Source of the DNA: Ignelater luminosus
Lineage: Eukaryota; Arthropoda; Insecta; Coleoptera; Elateridae
Length of the DNA stretch: 64,000 nt
Assembly (NCBI GenBank): GCA_011009095.1
Contig: VTPC01091258.1
Location: 248,001 to 312,000, forward strand
Reading direction: 5' to 3'
The notes under the pieces: model-generated
What the model was told of the DNA's origin: nothing
Databases searched by the model: none
Seen by the model: the letters and a program-made list of their open reading frames with translations, nothing else
Shown here: positions 48,843 to 59,730 of the stretch, one piece after another
How positions within the stretch are numbered: position 1 is the first letter of the stretch
Layout of the letters: each line of letters begins with the position of its first letter
Made by a program: the position numbers and the translations under genes

Positions 48843-49442
48843 TAATAATTTCGGCTAAAATATTTTTATCCATGGATATGACACTTTGCCGTCGAAACGT
48901 CAAAATACCAAACGAAGATTTATAGAATAAGGAAAATCTATAAGAGAAATTGCAAAGGAAAAAAATGTACATAAAAATACAGTATTCGCGATAAAAAACG
49001 ATAGCTATATTTTATCCAGAAAAAGCACACGATGACCAAAAATAATCACTTTTCAAAAACATAATAAAAACAAAATACTAATAATTGTTAATGTTCTTAA
49101 ATACATCTAAAATATATTTACTTATTTATTGTATGATTATTATTATTGCTATATTCAATGAAATTCATATGGCTACTTTGAAAATGGTAGACAGGGAATT
49201 CTGACGTCAATTTTTTCCTTTATTTGACAGATAAAGTCACATTCACATTAAGAAACATACTTGCATTTTAGAATCATAGTAGTTGTTCAGCGTCCTAGTT
49301 CATTTTGAAACCAATAGTACATATTCCTATTATTGAATAGCATTACATAGACACAATCCCTTTATCGACTTACTCCTTCAATCGTACATTAAAATTACTT
49401 AAATCTTTCCATTTTTACAGATTGCTGCAGATATCTTGTTGG

Positions 49443-51037
49443 CAGAGTAAACTATGGAATAGAAAACTCGTAGACAGTACCATTTGTTATCTTTGTATGA
49501 TGTATTGAAAGTTGCAGATAGACAAATCGTAATTAAAAAACAAAAACGTTGTGAACACAATCATGTCTCCATTGTTTGCTATGAATACTTATTTAACGTC
49601 TTGTATTAAGCTCACATTACTGTAGGTCATGGTGGTAGAGATAAAATGATGTTAGGAGATATGCAGTTGAAAAACTTATCGAGACATGTGAGGTGTACCA
49701 AAAGAAAAGAAACAAGAGCCATGCCAATTTGACAATAAAACCGATCATTTCCACAAACTTTAATTCTAGAGCACAATTAAAATTGATGGATTATTAGTCG
49801 TGTCCAAACAACGATTACAAATGGTTATTGAACTACCAGGACCACCGAACAAAATTTTTATCCTTGCGTCCTCTCAAATCGAAGACTGCGAATGAAGTTG
49901 CAAAGGAATTGCTTAAAATATTTTTGGAAGTTAGAGCGCCTAGCATACTTCAAAGCGATAATGGGCGCAAATTCACCAATTCAGTGATTTCTGAATTAGT
50001 CAAATTGTGGCTAAGTAAAAATTCTTCACGGTCGTCCAAGGCATCCTCAATCACAGGAAAGTGTCGAAAGAAGCAACCAGGATGTGGAAAACATGCTAAG
50101 GGTTTGGATGCATGACCACAAGTCGACAAATTTGTCTTTAGGGTGTTACTTCGGCCAATTCCAGAAAAATAGTTCTTACCATAAAGTCATTGGACGTACG
50201 CCGTACAAGGCTTTATTCGGAGTTGATCCCAAAGTAGGACTTTCTTCTGAAAACCTCCCTAGAAATCTGTTGGATCCAATTAAAAATGAAGATGATTTGG
50301 TTCGTTTGCTGGAAATGTCGCATGAGGAACCTACAAGAGATAGATTCAAATAATAAAATTGAAGTTCGGCATGAAAATCTAAAAGAAAGTGAATATGGGA
50401 CGGTTGGTGAAGAGACAGGTGAAATACTAAAAGATGTAGATTGCCAAGAAAAACTTCTGACAAATCCCGTTTCAAAAATAACGAACATAGTAGAAGCAAA
50501 TATCCAAGACGAATTAGATATATGTATGAAAGTATGAAAATGGGGGCAAATGTGTGTTATGTCGGAATGAAACATCAATCAGAGACAATAGAAGTGACGC
50601 AAGTCAAGGTCAGAAACGCGCAACAGAAAAAATGCTGTTAAATACAGTAAAGAAACTGTCACGTTTGGAAATTGGCTCGTGTGTTCTTTTACCAGTGGAT
50701 AAAATTGATAGGGGTCCTTCTGATATGCAAAATTTGATATGTGTTGTTATTAATTACAAAAATGGTGTATACCAAGTAGGATGTTCGGCTGGATGTATTA
50801 GATCTTGGTTCAACCGAACAGATTTAATACGTGCCAACGAGCAATTTCTTACTGTAGATAATGTCCCCCAGAACTTTCTATCTAAACGTGAAACCATGCA
50901 GTCCCTATCACTGGCGGAGGGGTGCAAGGATATTTTAAATGTTCTTGTAAACCCGCAAAAAACAATGCTTGACTAATAGACGCATTTGTTACGAACAGAA
51001 AGTGCTTTGTAATTCAAGATGCCACAAAAGTCTTTAA
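49443..51037 (+). pseudogene. Ginger-like integrase (KRBA2/SCAND3-like core), broken
   Basis: Integrase that would move the surrounding element. Domains in order: YDVLKVADRQIVIKKQ, then HITVGHGGRDKMM and ETCEVYQKK (H2C2 zinc-binding region, second Cys changed to Tyr), and the catalytic core LKLMDY..CPNNDYKWLLNYQDHRTKF (first Asp), ILQSDNGRKF (second Asp), HGRPRHPQSQESVERSNQ (Glu), FQKNSSYHKVIGRTPYKALF. After a variable linker comes VLLPVDKIDRG..NLICVVIN, and at the end VLCNSRCHKSL, a Cys-rich tail. All three catalytic residues are present. Lesions include stops near 49450, 49600 and 49797, and frameshifts near 49690, 50020, 50350 and 50975. No reverse transcriptase or protease lies nearby, so a retrovirus-like source is unlikely. 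Confidence 0.85.
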
Positions 51038-51180
51038 GTACAATTTATAACCTACATGATTCTTATATTTGTTTGTATTTTACTTTTGTCCTCTCACATA
51101 TTTTTATAATAAAGAACAGTAAGAAAATATACCGAAATAATCAACATGTATTACAAAACATTATTGTTTATCTAAATAAG

Positions 51181-51390
51181 TTATTACGGGGAATGAGTGA
51201 ATTAGGCAAAGAACGTAACTGAGACTCGTTCGGGCATTCCGGCGTTTGTCTGAAATAAATCAGCTATTACTGGGAATGGTTAAAATCTTCAGTCAAACGC
51301 TGAGCCATTGTGACTTTTCCACTATTTACCGCAATTCCCGTACTAGCTAGGCATTACCGGGATTGACGAAGTTCAAGTTTGCCGCCGACA
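51181..51390 (-). repeat. right terminal inverted repeat of the Ginger-like element
   Basis: Inverted copy of 47672-47880, ending in GCCGCCGACA immediately before TATA. Confidence 0.85.
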
Positions 51391-51580
51391 TATAATGTAA
51401 AGGAGATTCTAGGTGACAACGTGTACTGGTGTATAAAACAGTAAGATTAAATTAATAAGACACTAAGTATGAGGTACAGATAGATAAAAATAGTGTAGAA
51501 ATATTCTAAATACGATAAATTTCAGTTTGATAAGATAGAACTACTATACAAATCTCCGAAACGTCATCTACACTGTAGAT

Positions 51581-51581
<1 letters not shown>

Positions 51582-51625
<44 letters not shown>

Positions 51626-51632
51626 CAGTAGT
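51582..51632. repeat. (TAG)n microsatellite, probable LINE 3' tail
   Basis: About 17 TAG/AGT triplets with one CAG variant. On the minus strand it follows AATAAATTACTACTGC directly downstream of the LINE remnant, so it is likely the element's 3' tail. Confidence 0.85.
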
Positions 51633-52870
51633 AATTTATTTCCTTAATCATACAGATATTGGAAAGTGGTATAAAATACATAATATATAAACAATAACAG
51701 TAATTACAATAAATAAAATAGTCGTAACTACACACATAAAAGAGAACAAACTATCAAATGGTAAAATGATGTTTAGGCAAACGTTAATAATACGATTTAA
51801 AATATAATTATATAACTTAAGTTATGGAGATAACAATCTAGTAAGTATATGTATAAATAGGATAATAAGGTAAAACACTGCATACAATTATTAATGTAAA
51901 TAGTAAAATTTATGTATAGATAAATAGCGGTCAGTCATAGTGAAGTTAAAATTAATAAATAACAAATGATACAATCGTTAAAGGAAATATGAACAACACA
52001 ATTTAATAGACAAAAATATACAAAACATTTTTGTAATCGATAAGTACTCAATCAAAAGGAAGATTAAAAAAATTGATCTAAGATATAAAATGCAAAATTC
52101 AACAAAAACGTCTTTAACATCTTTCTGAAGATTTTCAGGATTCCACCTCTTTCAGATCAAATGGTAGTTTATTAAACATCCTGAGTCCGTGGTATAAAAC
52201 GGATTTTTTAACGATCTCGCTATTTGGTTTTATTGTATTTGAGTTCGAACGGTTTCTAGTACTATGATTGTGAATATCTTGTCGTTTTGTGAATAAAATT
52301 TAATTCCCAAAAATTAATAAAGCTGTTTCTAAGATAAATAAATATGTTAGGGTCATGATTTTAAATTCTATAAACAAATCTTTACACGAATGTCTTAAGG
52401 TAACGTTATATATAGTTTGTACTGCGTTTTTTTAATGTTAAATATGGCATTGATTTCGGTGACATTTGCGTTTGCCCAGAACGGTAATCCTTGTCTGAGT
52501 AATAGTTCCAATAAAGCATAGTACACTTGTCGGCATATTGTTTGATTAATTTCCTTTGATAGTACCTTTAATGTATAACAAATCAATGATAATTTAGATC
52601 TAATGTATTCAATGTGATTAGTCCATTTTTAATTATTGTCTATAACAAGTTCTAAAAATTTTGTACAATCTGTAAAACCTATATCTGTATTGCTAATATT
52701 TTCGTTGACGGTTCCTGCATCGTTTGTTCCAAAACTTTTAGTTTTTTGTATATTTGACGACAACTTATTCATTAAAAACCAGTCTTTTGTACCGAATTCC
52801 AACTAATTATTCAATCTAATTAGAAAATAAAAATAAATTATCTTTGGATGGTCTCGGACTCACAGGTAAC
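51633..52870 (-). pseudogene. Jockey/CR1-like LINE, reverse transcriptase C-terminus and 3' end
   Basis: Minus strand from about 52790: LNKWFLMNKLSSNIQKTKSF, TDCTKFLELVIDNN then KWTNHIEYIRSKLSLICYTL (the 'FLG..ID..L.W..HI' block), KEINQTICRQVYYALLELLL then GLPFWANANVTEINAIFNIK, and in shifted frames IKFYSQNDKIF and NPENLQKDVKDVF. These are the thumb and C-terminal region of a non-LTR reverse transcriptase. Below about 52050 comes 3' untranslated sequence ending in the (TAG)n tail. The catalytic core is missing (5' truncation) and there are several frame changes. Confidence 0.85.
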
Positions 52871-52879
52871 TAAATAGTT

Positions 52880-53800
52880 TTTAATAGAAAAATATTAGTG
52901 TGGAAAAAGTGCTTACATTGAACTTGATGTCACTTTAGGTTGAACGGAAGTGTTAGAAAATTGAAACACATCTTAAGTTACTATTTAATAACCATATCAT
53001 TCGTGCCAAGATTCATTGTTTCATTAAAAAAATAAAAAATAAAAATAGTCGTGTCCCTAGTTTCTTTGACACTCATGTTACAGTTTCAGTTTCGTCTAAA
53101 GCATTAGCGTCTAGAATTGTTGTCTAAGTCCTATTTTGGCAGAATAAATTTGTTTAAATTTAATTTTCTTCAAATCTTTATCGGGTGGTATTTTCAGGTC
53201 TCGTAATAATCTTATCATTCTTTTCTTCACTTTGGTTGTGGAAAGAACTTGTGTACTCGTGGTGCGTGATAAATAGTTGGTCTTCTATAAATATACTAAT
53301 TTTGTATAATTAATCACATTATTTGAGGCAGATAATCATATTTAGACCAAGATTTGATAATTCAGAGTCTTCGCATGTAGCGGATAATACTTTACGTCGA
53401 GTCGTGTGTATCTGAAGCCGCCCGTCAACTCAGGTGAGATTTTTTGCTGCGACCTTCTTTTATCACTTAATACGAACTATTCAGGACTAGATTTTTGTTA
53501 TTTGGACGCTTACGGTTGTTCTCTTTATTTTCAGGCCTTCTTCTTTCTCGATTTTTTTCCTTTTCTAATTAATTTCTTTTGGGAGTTTCTATTGGGAATT
53601 AAATCAACCATACTGGAATGGAGGTTTTAGCAAGGCCCTGGGACCATCCATGGTATGTCATTCTTAATTCTTTTTTTTGTTTGTGTCATCTGGGAGCTGA
53701 CAATAAGAAAAGACTGGAATTCTTGCGCTATTTAGATTTTTATTTTTTTTATTATTATTATCAGTAATCAAATTAATTAATAGAAATTTAATAAATTATT
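52880..53800. other. unassigned; splice-donor-like site at 53430
   Basis: No gene recognised. AACTCAG/GTGAGATTTTTT at 53425-53440 matches a strong splice donor, preceded by a CpG-containing 60 bp; it could be a non-coding first exon, but nothing else supports this. Confidence 0.25.
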
Positions 53801-53806
53801 AGTATA

Positions 53807-54480
53807 CAGTGTGTCCAAGATAAGAATGCACAGCATGGGAATCTTGGAAACGGTAAGAGATACAGCGTCGGTTAAATGGGATGAAAGTTGGCTATTTATA
53901 GGACCTTTTTGTAGGCGTTTGCAAAACCTCGATATTTTCGATAGTTTCAGAGATATTTAAAAAAAAGTAAATTTCTCAATTTTTCTTATTATTTTTTCTT
54001 TTATTTATTTGAAGAGATATTGGAAAACTAAAACCACTTTTCCATTGCCACTTTTTGTTCTCTATTAAAATACGCCAACAAAATTTCTGTACAACGTTTC
54101 GGTTTCGAGTAACCATTATCAACCTCATTTTTTTAAATAGGCGGAAAAACAATTGAAAATCGTTTTGGATAGCTCTTGTTGTCGCGATTCTAATAATGTA
54201 AACATGATAGGGTTATTTTGATTTCTTATGCTATAAATTAATGCATTCTGCAGTACCCTGGCCTGCACGATCGCCTGATCTAACACTGTTAGATTTCTTT
54301 CCTCTGGGGTTATGTCAAGAATCATGTGCTCAACCAAAATCTCGAAGATGAACAGCAATTTGGCAACAATAATTTGGCATTTAGAGTAACGCACAGCTTT
54401 TGCTGCAAGATAGTTTTTATCTGCTAAACGTCGCACACATAGTACAATAGAAAGTTTTTCTAGAAATTCACTCAATTAAT
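53807..54480 (+). pseudogene. IS630-type transposon relic
   Basis: The left end TACAGTGTGTCCAAGATAAG at 53805 is followed by non-coding sequence with an AACGGTAAGAGATACAG motif that is common in such elements. Near 54250-54310 the plus strand gives WPARSPDLTLLDFF (third Asp block), then in another frame WGYVKNHVLNQNLEDEQQFG, the usual continuation. The first two Asp blocks are deleted and no right end was found. Confidence 0.65.
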
Positions 54481-54659
54481 ATTCAAGGTGTTTAATACAA
54501 TAATAATTTCATTTGATATAAATTTAGTTCTTGATTTATTTATTAAAATTTATAACTTTGCGCTTCACCCTTTTGACTTGCTTGTGAATTCATATGTAAT
54601 CGCAGATTGAGTACGCAAAAATGATTTAATTTACCTTTAATAGAAAATTGCGGACATAT

Positions 54660-54797
54660 ACAGGGCGGTAAGAAATCCCTATGTGCAAGCGCTTACATAT
54701 GACATTTTGTCAACCCCCTTCGTTAAGGTAAGTAATTGAGACAGCTTTAGGACGCGCTATCGCGATTTTCTCGTGTATTTTGGTAACACCCCGTAAA
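54660..54797. mobile_element. short element with CAGGG ends (MITE-like)
   Basis: Starts TATACAGGGCGGTAAGAAAT and ends TTTTGGTAACACCCCGTAA, roughly inverted relative to each other over 18 bp with mismatches. No coding. Assignment to the Tc1/mariner superfamily rests on the ends only. Confidence 0.4.
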
Positions 54798-54799
54798 CA

Positions 54800-56840
54800 T
54801 ACTACATTAAAATTTACACTAGGTATTTACAAATTTAAAAATAAGAAGAATATTAGTTGTATAAACCAGGTATAAGAGCTAGTAACTCTTTAGGTATAAA
54901 TTTATACACTTTTTATGACCAATAGACCATTGCATCGATATGAATTTTTCTGTTCATGTTGTCATTGCCATGCGTTAATAGACAATTCTAAAGACTTCAG
55001 TGTCTTTGGAAATTAATTTATTTAAACAAAGTTTTAAATATTCAACGAAACTTTTAATATTATTGGGTAAATTAAATAACTGAACCTTAACTTTCATGTT
55101 TTTCTTTCTAACAGATTTAAAGTAATTCGATAATTTCCAGGTTAAATGAACAACTTTCTTATTTCAATACCGGTTTTATGTTCTTAAACGCAAAATCTGC
55201 TTTTCATAAAAAAACAAAGAGAAAACATTCTCAACACGCGTTACCCCGCATTGCAGAATTATTCACGTTTTAATAAAATAAAAGACCATGTTATTTTAGA
55301 ACGTTGCGAACTTCTTACATCGTAAACTTTCGGTGTCATCTCTACCAAGCTTATTAAGTTTGGTTTATACAACAGTTTGAAACAAAAGTTACATTTTGTA
55401 GGAAATACCGCGAGTTTTAACGCTATCAAATATGCCTTTCAAACAGTTGTTATCAAAGGTTGCTTTTAATCCCAAGTTGTTTGATGACAGAAATATAGAA
55501 GATGCTATATTGTCTAACGTAAGATAAAGATGTTTTTGCTCATAACTAAACAACTAAAGTTACATTCATGACTCATAAGTGTCTGCTACTAACACATACC
55601 GTACATAGTGTACATAATAGCATTTCGAAACTTAAAATGACTATTTTATATAATTAAGTTCATTTGTTTGTCCATTCTTACACATCAGCATGTATACATT
55701 GTTTATTAAATGGTCACATTAGACTACAAATAGTCAGGGTCATACTTAGACTTTTAAGGTACCAAGATGTAACGTCCATTTTTATATATTTTCATAGTTG
55801 GGATGTACAGGGCGATCTAAGCTGATAATGAGTGCACCTGTGGGTCATTTCTTTTAGTACTGACCATAGCGAAAAATCATAAGTTACCTTTCTGAGACGA
55901 GTTAAATAGTGAAGACAAAAGTCAGCTATCTTAACATGTTTTTCAGATAGTGGCCAAAAATTAATTTTTTTAGAAATCAATTCTTCCAGATGTCTCAATT
56001 ATTATTTGAAGTTTTTGCTCAAAGTTTAATCTCAGGTACAGTAATGCATTTGGAATTTTGAAGATTACATCTACCATTTTTAATTTTATAGTGAATATAT
56101 ACATTCTTTTTTTGTAAAAGAACTTAAAATAATATGAGGTAAAACGCGATAAAATAAGTGGTCTTAAATCAGCAATATATGCAAAAAACAAGTAGTACGT
56201 ATATGCTATAATAAACGAATTTGTGCAAAGAAGAAATGTAATATGTCAGAAAAAACATCTTTGTTATGAAAAACTATAAATTACCATTAAATATTTATGT
56301 CACATCAATATAATTATTATTAGGCAATTTTTCATTTTGCCTTTTGATGTTTTTTTATTCAAGCATCTTTCTTTATTTATAGTGAGAACATTGACCAAAT
56401 ATGTACTTAAATGCTACAACATTAATAATTTTTATGCGAAATAAACGCCTTTTAATTAGTTATATGGGTAATAAAACTTGGTATTTTCAATTGAAGGCAC
56501 TATATCTTGTAGAAGAAAAAAAAACATGTTCCCACATCTAAGCTTTAATAAGCTATTTCAAGAATTTTTATAAACCACTCAGAAATAAATATGGATATTA
56601 TAGTTGTATGGATCTGCAGATTTCTAATACGTGCAAATGTAGCTATGAAAATTGGATCAAGTAGGTATCTTTCACACGATTACAGCAATGTAAACGCTGT
56701 GTATCAAAAAATATCAATGGTTTCAAAGTGTTGAAAACATGTTGTTTGTAACTGGTCAAGTTTATTATCATTTTTAATATTTTGTAAGATTTATTGTTGA
56801 ATATCTTCAAAGAAAAGAAGACTTTTGAAACTAGAAAAAG
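54800..56840. other. AT-rich stretch; eroded transposon end at 55806
   Basis: No gene recognised. TGTACAGGGCGATCTAAGC at 55803 looks like a Tc1/IS630-type left end, without transposase or right end. Confidence 0.35.
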
Positions 56841-56869
56841 TTAATTTTGCAGTTGACTTGCAGTAAAGA

Positions 56870-57832
56870 TGAGAGCGACAGGTTAATATCGCAGATTTAT
56901 TAGGATGTTCGCAGAGTGTTGTTTCCCGTGTACTTGCTCGCTTCCGAGAAACCGGAAATACCTCTAGAAGACCGGACAGTGGATTCTCTCGCATTACAAC
57001 CCCTCGGCAACATCGACTTTTGATAATTAATGCCAGAATGCGCCCATTACCTACTGCTAGACACCTGCAACAAGAACTTCAAAATGCGGCAGGTCAAAGG
57101 GCATTTGTTCAAACCGCACAAAATTGGTTACACGAAGCAGGACTGGCATCATATAGTCCGCTGGGATGCGCGGCAAGAACTCCAGCGCATCGAAGCCAGA
57201 GGGTGCGCTGGGCAAGACTAAGGCTACGGCAGGATACGCCTTGCAACGGTATATTGTACACAAATAAGTAGCGATTTTGTCTCAAAAGCGATAGTCGTCG
57301 TCAGAAGGTATATTCTAATACCACAATTTACTCGCCCAGTCAGTTTTTATGAGGGTGGCGGTATAATAGTTTTGGCAAGTGTAGCTTTGGGTGGTGCACC
57401 GACATCCATATTGTTCAGGGAAACATCACAGACAAACGATAAGTTCAAGACATCACTTAGAACCACGTATTAAATTGGACCAATACTATTGACCGAAAAA
57501 CCCTGGTTTTTTTGACGATAACGCTAGGCCGCACCGTGCTCGCATTGTTCAGGGTGCAAATTAATCATCTAGCCCTTCCACAACTTTCACCTGATGTAAA
57601 CGCAATTGAGCACGTATAGAATATACTTCAGAGACGACTGGGCAATCACCATTCTCAACTAGCCACTATTCAGCAACTTGCAGTAGTATTACCAATTCTT
57701 GGGCATGAAATACCTCAAGAGCATATTGACAACTGCATTACAAGTATGCCGCGAAGGTGCCAAGCAGTTACTGATGCCTGTGGAGATGCAATCACTTATT
57801 ATCTTGAATTATTATTATTTCAATTGTTATAA
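56870..57832 (+). pseudogene. Tc1-type transposase, broken
   Basis: N-terminal helix-turn-helix: VNIADLLGCSQSVVSRVLAR then TSRRPDSGFSR (GRPR-like hook); second DNA-binding part ARMRPLPTARHLQQELQNAA and WLHEAGLASYSPL. At the first catalytic position the DNA encodes LYTNK and a stop instead of TDES, so the first Asp is mutated to Asn. RFCLKSDSRRQKVY and, after frame changes, FDDNARPHRARIVQ (second Asp) and QLSPDVNAIEHV (third acidic residue, Glu) follow. The C-terminus contains CITSMPRRCQAV and ends near 57832. Terminal inverted repeats were not found. Confidence 0.88.
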
Positions 57833-57839
57833 TTGTTTG

Positions 57840-58480
57840 TTATGATGTTAATTTGTAATTATTGTTATTTTATTTAATTATCCTATGTCCAATATTGAAC
57901 TTTTCTTCAAATAATAAAAATTATTATTACAATTAGCATCAGAATATTCACAACAGTATTTTTGCAGAGAATCCTGGTAAATGAGGGAGATTCCTGTTTC
58001 TCACTTACTAAGCGTTGTTGTTTATTAAACAATATTTAAAAACCTTTTGAAATCTGGTTTTTCTCTGCGAGCGGAATTTATTTTAACAAAGAATCTCAGA
58101 ATTCCAAAAGGTGTAAATTTATAGGAATTTTAGTCATCAGCGTTGGGTCAGTGAAATACATCTCGTAAAATGTAGATATTTTACGCGTAATATATGGAAG
58201 TGCGTAAAGTACGTGCTTGCCTTTTTACATTTGCTACTGTAATAATAATTTAGTAATGTACAAAGGTGCATTTATTACTTTAGTAAAACAGAAATAAATC
58301 CTTTAGTAACAATAATCGTGGTATAATATTAAATACAACACATATGAACACTTAAAAATCGCCAATTTCACTCTTTCGAACTTTTCTAGGAAAATACGTG
58401 AAAAACACCTGCAAGCCTGTTTGTCAGTTGGATTTTATAATTTGCAAGTAAAAATGCATCCGAAAATTATTAATCAATAT
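57840..58480. other. unassigned AT-rich stretch
   Basis: No feature recognised. Confidence 0.4.
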
Positions 58481-58484
58481 ATAA

Positions 58485-59356
58485 GGTCGCTAAAAAGTAT
58501 GGAAACACGCTACCTCCGCAGAAACGGTAAGAGATAGACAAATAAAATTTGGAGATCTTAAAGTAGGCATTGGGCTAAGAGAGTTAAGATCAATTCTTCA
58601 ATTGTTTTTTCGTACGGCCGCCATCTTGAATTTCTTTAAATGGATCACCCTGTACATGACCCCATATTTCGATAGGGATTTTAAAGGCAAATGTAATGAT
58701 ATTAGGGTTGCTATACTTATCTTGAAAGGTTTTGGAGATAATCGCTATTCTTTTGTTTAATAGTAAAATCCTTGACAAAAGAATAGCGATTATCTCCAAA
58801 ACCTTTCAAGATAAGTATAGCAACCCTTATATTGTTGAATTCGCTTTACAATCCCTATCGCGATATGGAGTTATATACAGGGTGATCCATTTAAAGAAAT
58901 TCAAGATGGCGGCCGTACGAAAAAACAATTGAAGAATTGTTTTTTATTCCTTTCGCAAAACATGACAAGCAACGCTTACTTTAAGCTGTTTAAATTTCAT
59001 TTATCTATCTCTTACCGTTTTTACAGGAGTAGCGTGTTTTCATACTTTTTAATAGGGAAACCCCTGACAAAAGAATAGCGATTATATCCAAACCCTTTCA
59101 AGATAAGTATAGCAACCCTTAGATCATTGAATTTGTCTTGAAAATTGCTATTCAAATATGGGGTCATATACAGGGCGTTCTATTTAAAAAAATCCAATAT
59201 GGTGGTCGTACAAAAAAACAATTGAAGGTTTGTTTTTAATTATCTTTGCAAAACATGGCAAAAACTACCTACTCTAAGCTCTCCAAATTTCATTTGTCTA
59301 TCTCTTACCGTTTCTGCGGGGGTAGCGTGTTTCAATACTTTTTAGCGACCCTGTAT
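58485..59356. mobile_element. composite palindromic element with an internal direct duplication
   Basis: The outer ends are inverted: GGTCGCTAAAAAGTATGGAA at the left and TTCAATACTTTTTAGCGACC at the right, both adjoining ACACGCTACC..CAGAAACGGTAAGAGATAGA. Inside, 58600-58760 is an inverted copy of 58770-58935 around a short centre near 58765. The unit from 58774 (GACAAAAGAATAGCGATTAT) to about 59060 is repeated directly from 59066 to 59350, offset 292 bp. The structure is therefore arm, inverted arm, and a second tandem arm. No coding capacity; TACAGGG is present at the right end (CCCTGTA, 59349-59355). Confidence 0.8.
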
Positions 59357-59536
59357 ACAGGTTTTCACCTAGGAAAACAGTTATACTATATAAAGGCAAA
59401 GCTTTTATTACTTACGAAAGGTTTTTACTATTTTACTTCAAATGTCAAGTCAAGTGGGTAATGGTCTCGATGCCATGTTGCATTTTGGCAACGTTTAATA
59501 AAATTAACAAATAGCTATTTTTGAGGGGCGTGTAAT

Positions 59537-59730
59537 ACAAGGTGTCCCTAAAAGGTCTGTACAACGCCTTACTACATATTCCTCAGACCAAAATACGACG
59601 ATTCAACCAAACTTACCTCTATTCAAAAGTGCTCCGTTAAGGCTCTACTAGACGTCAAAGATCTTAGAAATAATGTTTTTTAAATAACAAAAAGAGTGCT
59701 TTTAACGATTGGAATTAAATTTGGGATGTG
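59537..59730 (+). mobile_element. diverged one-arm relative of the 11787 palindrome
   Basis: Starts ACAAGGTGTCCCTAAAAGG and keeps the same order of blocks as the left arm at 11787: ACGATTCAACCAAACTTACC (compare AGATTTAACCCAACTTACC), CGTTAAGG, then GACGTCAAAGATCTT (compare GGCGTCAAAGTTTTT). No inverted partner was found to the right, so it is a solo or truncated arm. Confidence 0.5.

Larger units (their letters stand above)
48269..49321 (+). mobile_element. Tc1-like relic nested in the Ginger-like element
   Basis: Inverted ends TGTGCTATTGGTTTCAAAAT and, mirrored on the right, ATTTTGAAACCAATAGTACA, extending through GAACTAGGAC (about 31 bp). TA lies on both sides (48267-48268, 49322-49323). 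The interior keeps a helix-turn-helix-like piece (SIREIAKEKNVHKNTVFAIK, about 48940-49000), the DNA-binding start of Tc1-type transposases; the DDE domain is gone. A mariner sits inside it. Confidence 0.75.
47672..51390 (+). mobile_element. Ginger-like integrase-encoding DNA transposon
   Basis: An element of 3,719 bp (about 2.7 kb without its nested insertions). The termini are inverted repeats of about 210 bp: left TGCCGGCGGCAAAC, right on the other strand TGTCGGCGGCAAAC, with shared blocks TCGTCAATCCCGGTAATGCC, TAGCTAGTAC, AAATAGTGGAA and AGTAATAGCTG. TATA occurs directly outside both ends (47668-47671, 51391-51394), a 4-bp duplication. The coding region lies toward the right and encodes a retroviral-type integrase without any reverse transcriptase. 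Integrase plus long inverted repeats plus a 4-bp duplication match Ginger transposons. Confidence 0.85.

Noticed and set aside
48634-48925. Plus-strand open frames over the nested mariner
   Set aside because: Antisense of the mariner transposase fragment.
50176-50578. Minus-strand open frames of 107 and 121 codons
   Set aside because: Antisense of the Ginger-like integrase and linker.
47672-51390. Endogenous retrovirus or Gypsy-type LTR element as the source of the integrase
   Set aside because: The termini are inverted, not direct, repeats, and no reverse transcriptase, protease or gag-like sequence lies inside.
5545-51394. CRISPR arrays or a bacterial-type operon
   Set aside because: No regularly spaced direct repeats and no prokaryotic gene arrangement; all features fit an animal genome.
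54125-54475. 116-codon minus-strand open frame
   Set aside because: It overlaps the plus-strand SPDLTLLDFF transposase block, which has recognisable motifs; the minus frame does not.
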